A stretch of DNA of 64,000 nucleotides from JAJRTE01 sp964418585 (lineage in GTDB: Bacteria; Myxococcota_A; UBA796; JAJRTE01): positions 1 to 64,000 of the forward strand of contig CAYQMG010000006.1 in NCBI GenBank assembly GCA_964418585.1. Reading direction: 5' to 3'. How positions within the stretch are numbered: the first letter of the stretch is position 1; every line of letters begins with the position of its first letter. This document shows, piece after piece, positions 16,746-24,086 of the stretch. The notes below the pieces were generated by a model. That model ran no database searches, had not been told where the DNA came from, and saw nothing but the letters and a program-made list of their open reading frames with translations. The translations under genes and the position numbers were made by a program.

Positions 16746-17177
16746 ATGAAGTCGGCGCACAAGGGGGCAATCTCGTTCGTCGTCACGCTGTTCGCGGTGC
16801 TCGCCTTCATCGATGCGCCGCTGGTCTCCTACCAGCACCTTCCCGCGCACGTTCGAGGCGATTCGGCGAGCACTGGGGGGGCGGCGCGTGGTACGGCCGG
16901 AGCCTCCTCGAGCGGTTCATCCGTGGCCCCATTCGCCGGGGCGTGTGCTCCGGGCGAGGGCGGCGGCCGAGCCTGCCATGACAGCAACTGCCCCTACCTG
17001 CATTTCCTGCGTTCCAACTCGAGTTCCCAGGCGCCCGCGTCGGTGGGAACCGAGGTCTCGAGGGTCGTTGCGACCGCTGTGGGGCCTTTGGGCGCCCGGA
17101 TCGAGCGCAACCCTGTGCAACTGCCTCTGCTGGCCCTGGCGCCGGCCACCTCGCCACCTGTCTCTTCCGTTTCCTGA
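16746..17177 (+). CDS. Small secreted Cys/His protein of the metal-uptake operon
   Basis: This 143-aa protein has one N-terminal hydrophobic segment (about residues 8-28), then a Gly/Ser/Ala-rich stretch and a short segment with ACHDSNCPYLHFL, whose Cys and His residues could bind metal or form a disulfide. I recognise no family. A GAGGT Shine-Dalgarno lies just upstream of ATG 16746. It is the first gene of the operon with the porin-like and ZnuA/ZnuB-like genes, directly behind the palindromic operator. A role in metal handling in the periplasm is inference from context. Confidence 0.6.
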   Translation: MKSAHKGAISFVVTLFAVLAFIDAPLVSYQHLPAHVRGDSASTGGAARGTAGASSSGSSVAPFAGACAPGEGGGRACHDSNCPYLHFLRSNSSSQAPASVGTEVSRVVATAVGPLGARIERNPVQLPLLALAPATSPPVSSVS

Positions 17178-17286
17178 CCCGACATTTCGGTAAGCGAGAT
17201 CAACAGATCCATGGGGTCGCCGCTCCACCTGTGCCTTGAGGGCGTGGCGTGCCCTGCAGGTGCGCGGAGACGGCACGGAGGAACAG

Positions 17287-18627
17287 ATGTACGAGAAGAG
17301 AGCGAGGCGGAAACCAAGGATTGTCATGAACGGATGGACCCTGCTGCTGTGCCTGTCGGCGTTGGGCGCGGCCGGGGCGCACGCACAGGAAACCAGCGCC
17401 ACGGTGTCCGGACAGACGGGGGACCGTACCGGGGAGGTCGGCGTCGGCGATGACCAGGCTCGAGTTCTCGAGGCCCGGATCGAAGCGCTGGAAATGAGTT
17501 TGCTTCAGCTCGAGGCTGCCCAGGCTGTGGCCGGTGGGGAAGAGACGACCGGGTTGAAGCTCAAGAGTTTCTCCGGCGGGCAGCGGGCACTTCAGGCGTT
17601 GAATCCCGAATTGAGCGTGGTGGGAGACCTGTTCGGCCGTTACATCGTCGGGCCGGATGGGAGCAGTTACCTGGGCGGAGACAGGTCCGGGTTTTTCGTG
17701 CGGACGGTCGGTATCCACTTGCAGAGCAACCTGGACCCGTTCGCACTCACCAAGATCGCCCTGGAATTTGGACCGGAGGGGGCCGAACTCGGGGAAGCCT
17801 ACGCGGTCTGGACTTCGGTGCTCCCCGGTGTATCGGTCACTGCCGGCAAGTTCCGTCAGCAACTTGGGGTGGTCAACCGATGGCACAAGCACGGCCTGGA
17901 CCAGTTCGATTTTCCCCTCATGCTGACCGTGCCGCTCGGACCGGGAGGTCTCAACCAGACCGGCGTGTCGGTGCGCACGGAGTTGCCGCATCTCTGGGCG
18001 GACAGCCTGGCGCTCACGTTGCAAGTCACGAATGCTCAGAACGGTGCCCTGTTCGCGGGTGAGTTCTTCAGCATGCCTGCCGAGTTGCTGAGGCTGAACA
18101 ACTACTGGGACGTGAGTCGAAACACATACGTCCAGTTGGGGCTCACCGGAATGTACGGTCACAACAACCGGGAGGGCTACGAGGATGAACAGGGAAACCT
18201 GCTGGACGAAGACCCTCGCACCACGATCATCGGCGGTGCAGACCTGACCGTGAACTGGGAACCGGTCAACCGGGCCAAGTACCATTACGTGACCTGGCGG
18301 AGCGAGTGCCTGCTCATCCAGAAGGAGGTGGAAGGGGGCACCATCTCCTGGTTGGGTGGATACAGCTCGCTCGAAGGCAAGGTCGCGAGGTCCTGGGCCG
18401 TGGGGGCTCGAGTGGACCTGGTTCAGGCGTTCGATGTGAACAACGATCCGGGGGACTTTTCTCGTTGGAATTGGCAGGTGCTCCCCTACGTGACCTGGTG
18501 GCAGAGTCCGTGGGTTCGATTCCGGCTCCAGTACGTCTACCACCAGCCGCTGGAGGGGGACCCGGACCATCGCGTGTTGCTCCAGAGCACGTTTGCGGCC
18601 GGTCCGCACAAGCATGAAAGATATTGA
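17287..18627 (+). CDS. Porin-like outer-membrane protein of the metal-uptake operon
   Basis: This 446-aa protein has a signal peptide ending AGAHAQE and a short coiled coil (about 55-85) that may trimerise or contact peptidoglycan. A long beta-rich region follows with alternating aromatic and charged residues typical of a 14-18-strand barrel. There is no TonB box or plug signature that I can see. It precedes the ZnuA-like gene by 9 nt, so it probably provides outer-membrane passage for the same metal. The C-terminus AGPHKHERY contains two histidines. Start ATG 17287 has GGAG upstream; ATG 17326 is an alternative. Confidence 0.7.
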   Translation: MYEKRARRKPRIVMNGWTLLLCLSALGAAGAHAQETSATVSGQTGDRTGEVGVGDDQARVLEARIEALEMSLLQLEAAQAVAGGEETTGLKLKSFSGGQRALQALNPELSVVGDLFGRYIVGPDGSSYLGGDRSGFFVRTVGIHLQSNLDPFALTKIALEFGPEGAELGEAYAVWTSVLPGVSVTAGKFRQQLGVVNRWHKHGLDQFDFPLMLTVPLGPGGLNQTGVSVRTELPHLWADSLALTLQVTNAQNGALFAGEFFSMPAELLRLNNYWDVSRNTYVQLGLTGMYGHNNREGYEDEQGNLLDEDPRTTIIGGADLTVNWEPVNRAKYHYVTWRSECLLIQKEVEGGTISWLGGYSSLEGKVARSWAVGARVDLVQAFDVNNDPGDFSRWNWQVLPYVTWWQSPWVRFRLQYVYHQPLEGDPDHRVLLQSTFAAGPHKHERY

Positions 18628-18637
18628 GGAGGAAGCG

Positions 18638-19675
18638 ATGAGACCTCGGATTCTGCATGGCATATTCATGGCCGTCTGTTTGTTCGTACCCTTCGTCGCC
18701 CATGCCACGGTACAGGTGGTGGCCACCACGAGCACCTACGGGTGGCTGGCCGAACGCATCGGCGGGGATCACGTGGAGGTTTTCGCCATCGCCCAGGGGG
18801 ACGAGGATGTCCATTTCGTCCGTCCCAAGCCGAGCTTTGCCGAAAAGTTGGCCAGGGCGGACCTGCTCATCACGACTGGGATGGATCTGGAGTTGTGGCT
18901 GCCGGGGTTGATGGACAAGGCATCGAACGCCCGTATCCGCGAAGGTCAGGTCGGATACGTGTCTGCCTCGGACGGGGTCCAGAAACTGGAAGTTCCGTCA
19001 GTGGCGGACCGGTCTCAAGGCGGGGTGCACATCTATGGGAACCCGCACATTCAGGTGAGTCCGGTGAACATCAGGCAGGTGGCCTACAACATCGCCGTGG
19101 GGTTGACCAAGGTGGACCCGGCCCATCGCGCCGACTACGAGGCAAACCTGAAGGCATTTCAGGACGAGATCGACCGCAGGCTGTTCGGGGACACGTTGGT
19201 GGACCTGATGGGCGGCCCCACGCTGTGCCGACTGGCGGCGAGTGGGCGGCTCATTCCATTCCTGGAAGGGCGAACGATCAAGGGAACGCCCGGGATCGAC
19301 CTTCTGGGCGGGTGGATGAAGGAAGCCTTGCCTTTGCGAGGCAAGGATCTGGTGACCTATCACAAGAACTGGGTCTACTTCACCACGCTGCTGGGGTTGA
19401 ACGTGGTGGGCGAGGTGGAGCCGAAACCCGCCATTCCACCCTCGCCCAAGGATGTGGAAAAGTTGATCAACTTGATGAAACGGCTCGATGTGCGGGTAAT
19501 CCTGGCCGCCAACTACTTTGACGAGACCAAGATTCATCGGGTCGCGGACGCGGTGGGAGCCACCCCGGTGATCGTCCCGCTGGACGTGGGCGGCGCCCCC
19601 GGCACAGACGACTATTTCAAGCTGGTGGATACCTGGATCCATGGGCTGCTTCGAGCCTACGGGGAGACGTCATGA
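18638..19675 (+). CDS. Metal ABC transporter substrate-binding protein (ZnuA-like)
   Basis: This 345-aa protein has an N-terminal signal peptide (cleavage near AHATVQ) and the cluster A-I metal-binding fold. Candidate ligands are spread as in ZnuA/MntC proteins: His in DEDVHFVRP, His in GNPHIQVSP, His in VTYHKNW, and an acidic FDETK near the C-terminus. Such proteins capture Zn2+ or Mn2+ in the periplasm and deliver it to the ABC permease. Start ATG 18638 follows AGGAGGA. The stop codon overlaps the permease ATG by 4 bp (ATGA), so the two are translationally coupled. Confidence 0.88.
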   Translation: MRPRILHGIFMAVCLFVPFVAHATVQVVATTSTYGWLAERIGGDHVEVFAIAQGDEDVHFVRPKPSFAEKLARADLLITTGMDLELWLPGLMDKASNARIREGQVGYVSASDGVQKLEVPSVADRSQGGVHIYGNPHIQVSPVNIRQVAYNIAVGLTKVDPAHRADYEANLKAFQDEIDRRLFGDTLVDLMGGPTLCRLAASGRLIPFLEGRTIKGTPGIDLLGGWMKEALPLRGKDLVTYHKNWVYFTTLLGLNVVGEVEPKPAIPPSPKDVEKLINLMKRLDVRVILAANYFDETKIHRVADAVGATPVIVPLDVGGAPGTDDYFKLVDTWIHGLLRAYGETS

Positions 19676-21069
19676 ATGGCAGTGTCACTCCGGTCGAGAT
19701 CATGGCGCTCCCCTTCGCGGAATGCCTCGTCCTGGTGGGTATCCATTCCTACCTCGGACTCCATGTGCTGCGGCGAAAGGTCATCTTCGTGGACCTGGCC
19801 CTGGCACAGGTCGCCGCACTGGGAACCACCGTGGCCTTCCTGTTCGGGTTCGACCCTCTGAGCAAAGGGGCCTACCTGTTTTCGCTTCTGTTCACCTTCC
19901 TGGGCGCAGCCGTGTTCTCGCTCACCCGCTTGCGCAGGGACCGGGTGCCTCAGGAGGCCGTGATAGGCCTCGTCTACGCCCAGGCGGCCGCCATCGGCAT
20001 CCTGGTGGTGGCTCGAGCGCCTCACGGGGCGGAGCACATCGCCCAGATCCTGACCGGAGTCCTCTTTTATGTGAAGCCTCACGAGGTATTGGCCGCTGCG
20101 GTGGTCTATGCATTCGTGGGGTTGTTCCACTACGTGTTTCGACATCAGTTCCTGGCCATCTCGGAAGATCCGGAAAAGGCACGGGCTGACGGCCTCAACG
20201 TGCGTTGGTGGGATTTCCTTTTCTACATGTCGTTCGGGTTGGTGATCACCCACTCGGTGCGGACCGCCGGCGTGCTGCTCGTCTTTGTCTTTCTGGTGGT
20301 CCCGGCCATCCTGGCCACCCTGGTGACGACCAATCTCCGGCACCAACTCCTCATCGGGTGGACCACCGGCACGTTGGTGGCGTTTGGAGGTCTCTGGCTT
20401 TCCTACCGGTCCGACTCGGCGCCGGGACCCACCGTGGTGGCGTTTTACGGGGCCGTCCTCCTGGTCGCCGCACTCGGGATCTATGTTTTTCGTGCTCATC
20501 CCGGGCGAGTGCGACGGGGAGTCAATGTTCTGGCCGGAATGGCCGTCACCGCGGCCATCACGGGCGTGTTCTGGGGCATGGGAACCGTCCTTTCCCGCCA
20601 CCCCTTCTGGACTGAAGTGGAACATGGTGGGGCTCATCTGGCGGCCGCCCACACCCAGCCGGAAGGTGCAGCCGACGCGCCGGCGGCACGTCTGGTCCGT
20701 GCCCTCACCAAAATGGACATCGAGGCCAAGAAAACCCACCTTGACACCCTGTCCGACCCCCAGGTGCTCGAGGCTGCGCTCGCACTGGCGCCTCGAGGCG
20801 ACTGGGAACTCCGGTTGACTCTCGGCCTCCGACTCCTGGCGCTGGGCCGTCCGTCCGGGCCGGTCACCCTGGTGGATCTGCTTGAACATGCAGACGCTCC
20901 ATTGCTCCGGGACGAGGCATTGCAAGCCCTGGTGGCACGTTCTGGAGAGGACTTCGGGTTCGATCCGTGGTCCGATCCCACTGAAGGCGACAATCCCGTC
21001 GCCCTCGAGCGCTGGCGTGCCTGGCTGAAACGAGCCGGGCCGGTGACACCGGTCACCCTGAGCAAGTAG
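19672..21069 (+). CDS. Metal ABC transporter permease (ZnuB-like) with C-terminal extension
   Basis: Residues 1 to about 290 hold the ABC-3 permease: about eight transmembrane helices, with the typical GIHSYLGLHVLRRKVIFVDLA stretch split by the first two helices and the LFYVKPHE loop. After the last helix an unusual soluble extension of about 130 residues (about 335-465) is rich in Leu/Ala/Arg helices, resembling HEAT-type repeats. No ABC ATPase gene lies in the operon or elsewhere in the window, so the energising subunit must be supplied from elsewhere. Start ATG 19672 overlaps the ZnuA-like stop. The metal is probably Zn2+ or Mn2+. Confidence 0.85.
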   Translation: MNGSVTPVEIMALPFAECLVLVGIHSYLGLHVLRRKVIFVDLALAQVAALGTTVAFLFGFDPLSKGAYLFSLLFTFLGAAVFSLTRLRRDRVPQEAVIGLVYAQAAAIGILVVARAPHGAEHIAQILTGVLFYVKPHEVLAAAVVYAFVGLFHYVFRHQFLAISEDPEKARADGLNVRWWDFLFYMSFGLVITHSVRTAGVLLVFVFLVVPAILATLVTTNLRHQLLIGWTTGTLVAFGGLWLSYRSDSAPGPTVVAFYGAVLLVAALGIYVFRAHPGRVRRGVNVLAGMAVTAAITGVFWGMGTVLSRHPFWTEVEHGGAHLAAAHTQPEGAADAPAARLVRALTKMDIEAKKTHLDTLSDPQVLEAALALAPRGDWELRLTLGLRLLALGRPSGPVTLVDLLEHADAPLLRDEALQALVARSGEDFGFDPWSDPTEGDNPVALERWRAWLKRAGPVTPVTLSK

Positions 21070-21534
21070 ACCTGGTCCGTTCAAGAGGATAGAGGCCCGC
21101 AGTGCAGGGGTGCAGTCCATGGCATATCTTCCGGAGACCGGACCAGACCCTGCAATCGTTCCAGAAATTCGCTACGGTTTCAGGTAGTTACGAATTTTCC
21201 ATGGGATGATCCCCCCGGTCACGTCGGGTGCCAGGAAACCCATTCCGATCCCCGGGTCTCGAGCCCGAGCCCCCCTCTCAGGTCCATCTTCTGGTGGCCG
21301 ATTGCGACAAGTTTGCGAACGAGCTGATGGCGCGGGCGTTCATGGCCGGGGTTTTTCCGGTCACGATGGCATGACTTGACGAGCGGGGGGAAATATTTTC
21401 CAATCTTTCGCTGGAAGATCCGTTCACTGCGATCTCCGGACCGCAACCGGGGACTCGAGGCGTCGAGTTCGGAAGGCCGGGGGCTGACGGCTGGAGGCAG
21501 GCGATCGCGGACCTGGTCCGGCGCACGAGTTCGG
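21070..21534. other. Intergenic gap without a supported gene
   Basis: The 626 bp between the permease gene and the flavoprotein operon holds no convincing gene. I see only an inverted repeat at 21,165-21,197 and the promoter at 21,535. Short open frames present on both strands look like shadows of GC-rich sequence. Confidence 0.5.
21165..21197. terminator. Imperfect inverted repeat downstream of the permease gene
   Basis: AAATTCG (21165-21171) and CGAATTT (21191-21197) pair perfectly. Inside them CTAC/GTAG adds four more pairs around the 8-nt loop GGTTTCAG, with a 3-nt bulge. The AT-rich arms stand out from the GC-rich surroundings and a TTTT run follows. It could be a terminator for the metal operon or a protein-binding site. 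Confidence 0.4.
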
Positions 21535-21564
21535 GTGACAAAGCGTTCCTCACGATGCTATGTA
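21535..21564 (+). promoter_or_regulatory. Candidate promoter of the flavoprotein/NADH-module operon
   Basis: GTGACA (21535-21540) and TATGTA (21559-21564) have an 18-bp spacer. The leader to ATG 21696 would be about 125 nt. A strong AGGAGGAG Shine-Dalgarno lies directly before the first gene. Confidence 0.45.
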
Positions 21565-21695
21565 GGTCCCTTGATTCGGCCCGGGAGTCATGAAGCGGTG
21601 GTCCAGGTCGGCCATGGCCCGGACGCGGCAGGCAGGCGGTGTGACACCACCACCACGGTGTACCCCGGGACCCGGGCACGTGCAGGAGGAGCACC

Positions 21696-24086
21696 ATGCA
21701 CCCGGACATGTCGATGGTGGATTCGATTTTGGCACGCTATCCAGCGCATCCGTCTTCGCTCATCATGATCTTGCAGGACATCCAGGGAGCACTGCGTCAT
21801 CTCCCCGATCCGGTGATCGAGCGGGTGGCCGAGCACCTGGGGATTCCGCGGACCGAGGTCTACGGGGTGGCCACCTTCTACAAGGTGTTCACTCGAGAAC
21901 CCCTGGGCCGTACCGTGGTGCACGTGTGCAAGGGTACCGCATGCCATGTACGGGGCGCCCAGTTGATCGAGGAGGCGCTGAGTCGGGAACTGGGCATTGC
22001 CCCGGGGGAAACCTCGGCTGACGGCGCGTTCACCTTGCGTACCGTCAACTGCGTGGGCGCGTGCGCCATGGCGCCGGTGGTGATCGCCAACGACACCTAT
22101 CACGCCGAGGTGGAACCGGCTCGAGTGGCGCGTTTGGTCAAGCGGTGGCGGTCCACGGTGGAGACGACCGAACAGGCGGAGCGCGGACAGGCTACCCGTG
22201 AGACGCCGCGATTCGGTTCTGCCGGCGACCTCGAGGCTCGCGTGCGGGAGCTGGGCGCCCGACGCGCGTCTCTTCCCGGCGAAGTCCGGGTGTGCGGCGG
22301 CCCCGGGTGCCTGGCCGCCGGGTCGGAAAAGGTGCTTGAGGCGCTCCGGGCGGCCGGGGAACGGTTGGGGGTGCCTTTGGTGGTGTCGCTCGAGGACTGT
22401 TTTCACGCTCCCGAGCGCAGGCACCTGGCACTCACCGGGTGTCAGGGGCTTTGTCAGCAGGGGCCCCTGGTTCATGTTTCACCGGGAGACACGCTTTACC
22501 GGGGGGTGAAGCCGGCCCATGCCGAGGCCATCGTGCAGGCCCTGCGGGATGGGCGAGTGGCGGAGGAGCTGGCTGGAGAGCCGTCGTCAAGGCACGACCA
22601 TCCCTTCTATCAGGGACAGGTGGCAAGGGCCCTGCGCACCTGCGGATGGGTGGACCCCGAGGACCTGAACGACTACCTGTCTGTCGGAGGATTCCTCGCC
22701 CTGGCTCATGCGATCCAGCGCCTCGCCCCGGGCGATGTGGTGGACCGGGTCGACGCCTCGGGATTGCGCGGTCGGGGAGGCGCCGGCTTCCCGACTGGAC
22801 GGAAGTGGCGGTCGGCGATTGCTGCTGCAGGACGTGCCGGCACGCCTCCCTATGTCCTGTGCAACGGGGACGAAGGCGACCCGGGGGCGTTCATGGATCG
22901 GGTGATCATGGAAGGCTCCCCGTACCAGGTGGTCGAAGGAATGATCCTCGGCGCCTACGCCCTGGGTGCGCGTGAGGGCTACATCTACGTGCGACACGAG
23001 TATCCTCTGGCTGTGAAACGGTTGGAGGCAGCCCTCGAGACCTGCCGTCGAGCCGGCCTGCTGGGCGAGCGCATCCTGGGAACCGACCTCTGTTTCGACA
23101 TTCGTATTTCTCGAGGCGGAGGTGCGTTCGTGTGCGGCGAATCCACGGCGCTCATGCGGAGTCTCGAGGGCAAGGTGGGGGAACCTCGAGCCAAGTATGT
23201 TCGATCCGTGGAACGGGGGCTGTACGACCGTCCCACAGTGCTGAACAATGTGGAGACCTGGGCACTGGTGCCCGAGATCGTGCGGGACGGTCCGGAATCC
23301 CTGGCAAGCCTGGGCACCGAGGGGTCTCGAGGCACCAAGGCATTTTCTCTGTCGGGTTCGGTTCAACGCACGGGCCTGGTGGAGGTACCGATGGGGACCA
23401 CGCTCCGGCAACTCATCTTCGATATCGGCGGCGGTCCTCCCCCTGGACGCAAGTTCAAGGCCGTACAGACCGGGGGGCCTTCTGGCGGCTGTCTCCCGGA
23501 AAGTCACCTGGACCTGCCCATTGATTTCGAGGCACTGGAGCGCGCAGGCTCCATGATGGGGTCCGGTGGGATGATCGTCATGGATGATCGGACCTGCATG
23601 GTAGACGTGGCTCGCTACTTCGTCTCGTTCCTGGAAACCGAATCCTGTGGCAAGTGCGCACCGTGCCGCCTGGGATTGCCGCAGCTCTCTTACCTTCTCG
23701 GCCTGGTCCAGGAAGGGCGGGCGACTTCCAGGCACCTCGAGGAGATCGAGGATGTCTGCAGGGGCATGGCCGAAAGCAGCCTGTGCGGGCTGGGCAAGAG
23801 CGCACCGAATCCGGTCCTGTCTACCTTGAAATACTTCCGGGAAGAATACGAGGCTCATCTGGAAGGTCGATGTCCTGCAGGCGTGTGCAAGGCCCTCATC
23901 CGCTACGAGATCGAGGAGACTTGCACCGGCTGCCTCCTGTGTATCGACCCCTGCCCGGTCGGGGCGATCTCCGGTGAGAAAGGACTCCGTCACGTCATCG
24001 ACGACGACCTGTGCACCCGCTGCGGTATTTGTCAGTCGGTGTGCAACTACGACGCCGTCAAGGTGGTTTCGGGAGGACGACCATGA
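21696..24086 (+). CDS. NuoE-NuoF/HydB-type NADH-dehydrogenase subunit with C-terminal ferredoxin domain
   Basis: This 796-aa fusion has four parts. A NuoE thioredoxin-like [2Fe-2S] domain has Cys78, Cys83, Cys119 and Cys123. A second thioredoxin-like [2Fe-2S] domain lies at about 195-260 (CGGPGC, CQGLC), as at the N-terminus of HydB/HndC. The NuoF core binds NADH and FMN through RGRGGAGFPTG (358-367), NGDEGDPGAFMDR and GGGAFVCGESTAL, with an N3-type [4Fe-4S] at Cys651, 654, 657 and 697. A C-terminal 2x[4Fe-4S] domain has Cys743-753 and Cys773-783. It is the NAD(H) entry or exit module of electron-bifurcating hydrogenases and formate dehydrogenases, but here no hydrogenase follows. It overlaps the next gene by ATGA and is part of the operon ending in SoxA/SoxB-like flavoproteins. 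Confidence 0.93.
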   Translation: MHPDMSMVDSILARYPAHPSSLIMILQDIQGALRHLPDPVIERVAEHLGIPRTEVYGVATFYKVFTREPLGRTVVHVCKGTACHVRGAQLIEEALSRELGIAPGETSADGAFTLRTVNCVGACAMAPVVIANDTYHAEVEPARVARLVKRWRSTVETTEQAERGQATRETPRFGSAGDLEARVRELGARRASLPGEVRVCGGPGCLAAGSEKVLEALRAAGERLGVPLVVSLEDCFHAPERRHLALTGCQGLCQQGPLVHVSPGDTLYRGVKPAHAEAIVQALRDGRVAEELAGEPSSRHDHPFYQGQVARALRTCGWVDPEDLNDYLSVGGFLALAHAIQRLAPGDVVDRVDASGLRGRGGAGFPTGRKWRSAIAAAGRAGTPPYVLCNGDEGDPGAFMDRVIMEGSPYQVVEGMILGAYALGAREGYIYVRHEYPLAVKRLEAALETCRRAGLLGERILGTDLCFDIRISRGGGAFVCGESTALMRSLEGKVGEPRAKYVRSVERGLYDRPTVLNNVETWALVPEIVRDGPESLASLGTEGSRGTKAFSLSGSVQRTGLVEVPMGTTLRQLIFDIGGGPPPGRKFKAVQTGGPSGGCLPESHLDLPIDFEALERAGSMMGSGGMIVMDDRTCMVDVARYFVSFLETESCGKCAPCRLGLPQLSYLLGLVQEGRATSRHLEEIEDVCRGMAESSLCGLGKSAPNPVLSTLKYFREEYEAHLEGRCPAGVCKALIRYEIEETCTGCLLCIDPCPVGAISGEKGLRHVIDDDLCTRCGICQSVCNYDAVKVVSGGRP

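Noticed and set aside
21376..21768. Open frame in the gap before the flavoprotein operon
   Set aside because: It runs through the predicted promoter and the real start at 21,696 in another frame, with an Arg/Ser-rich composition typical of chance.
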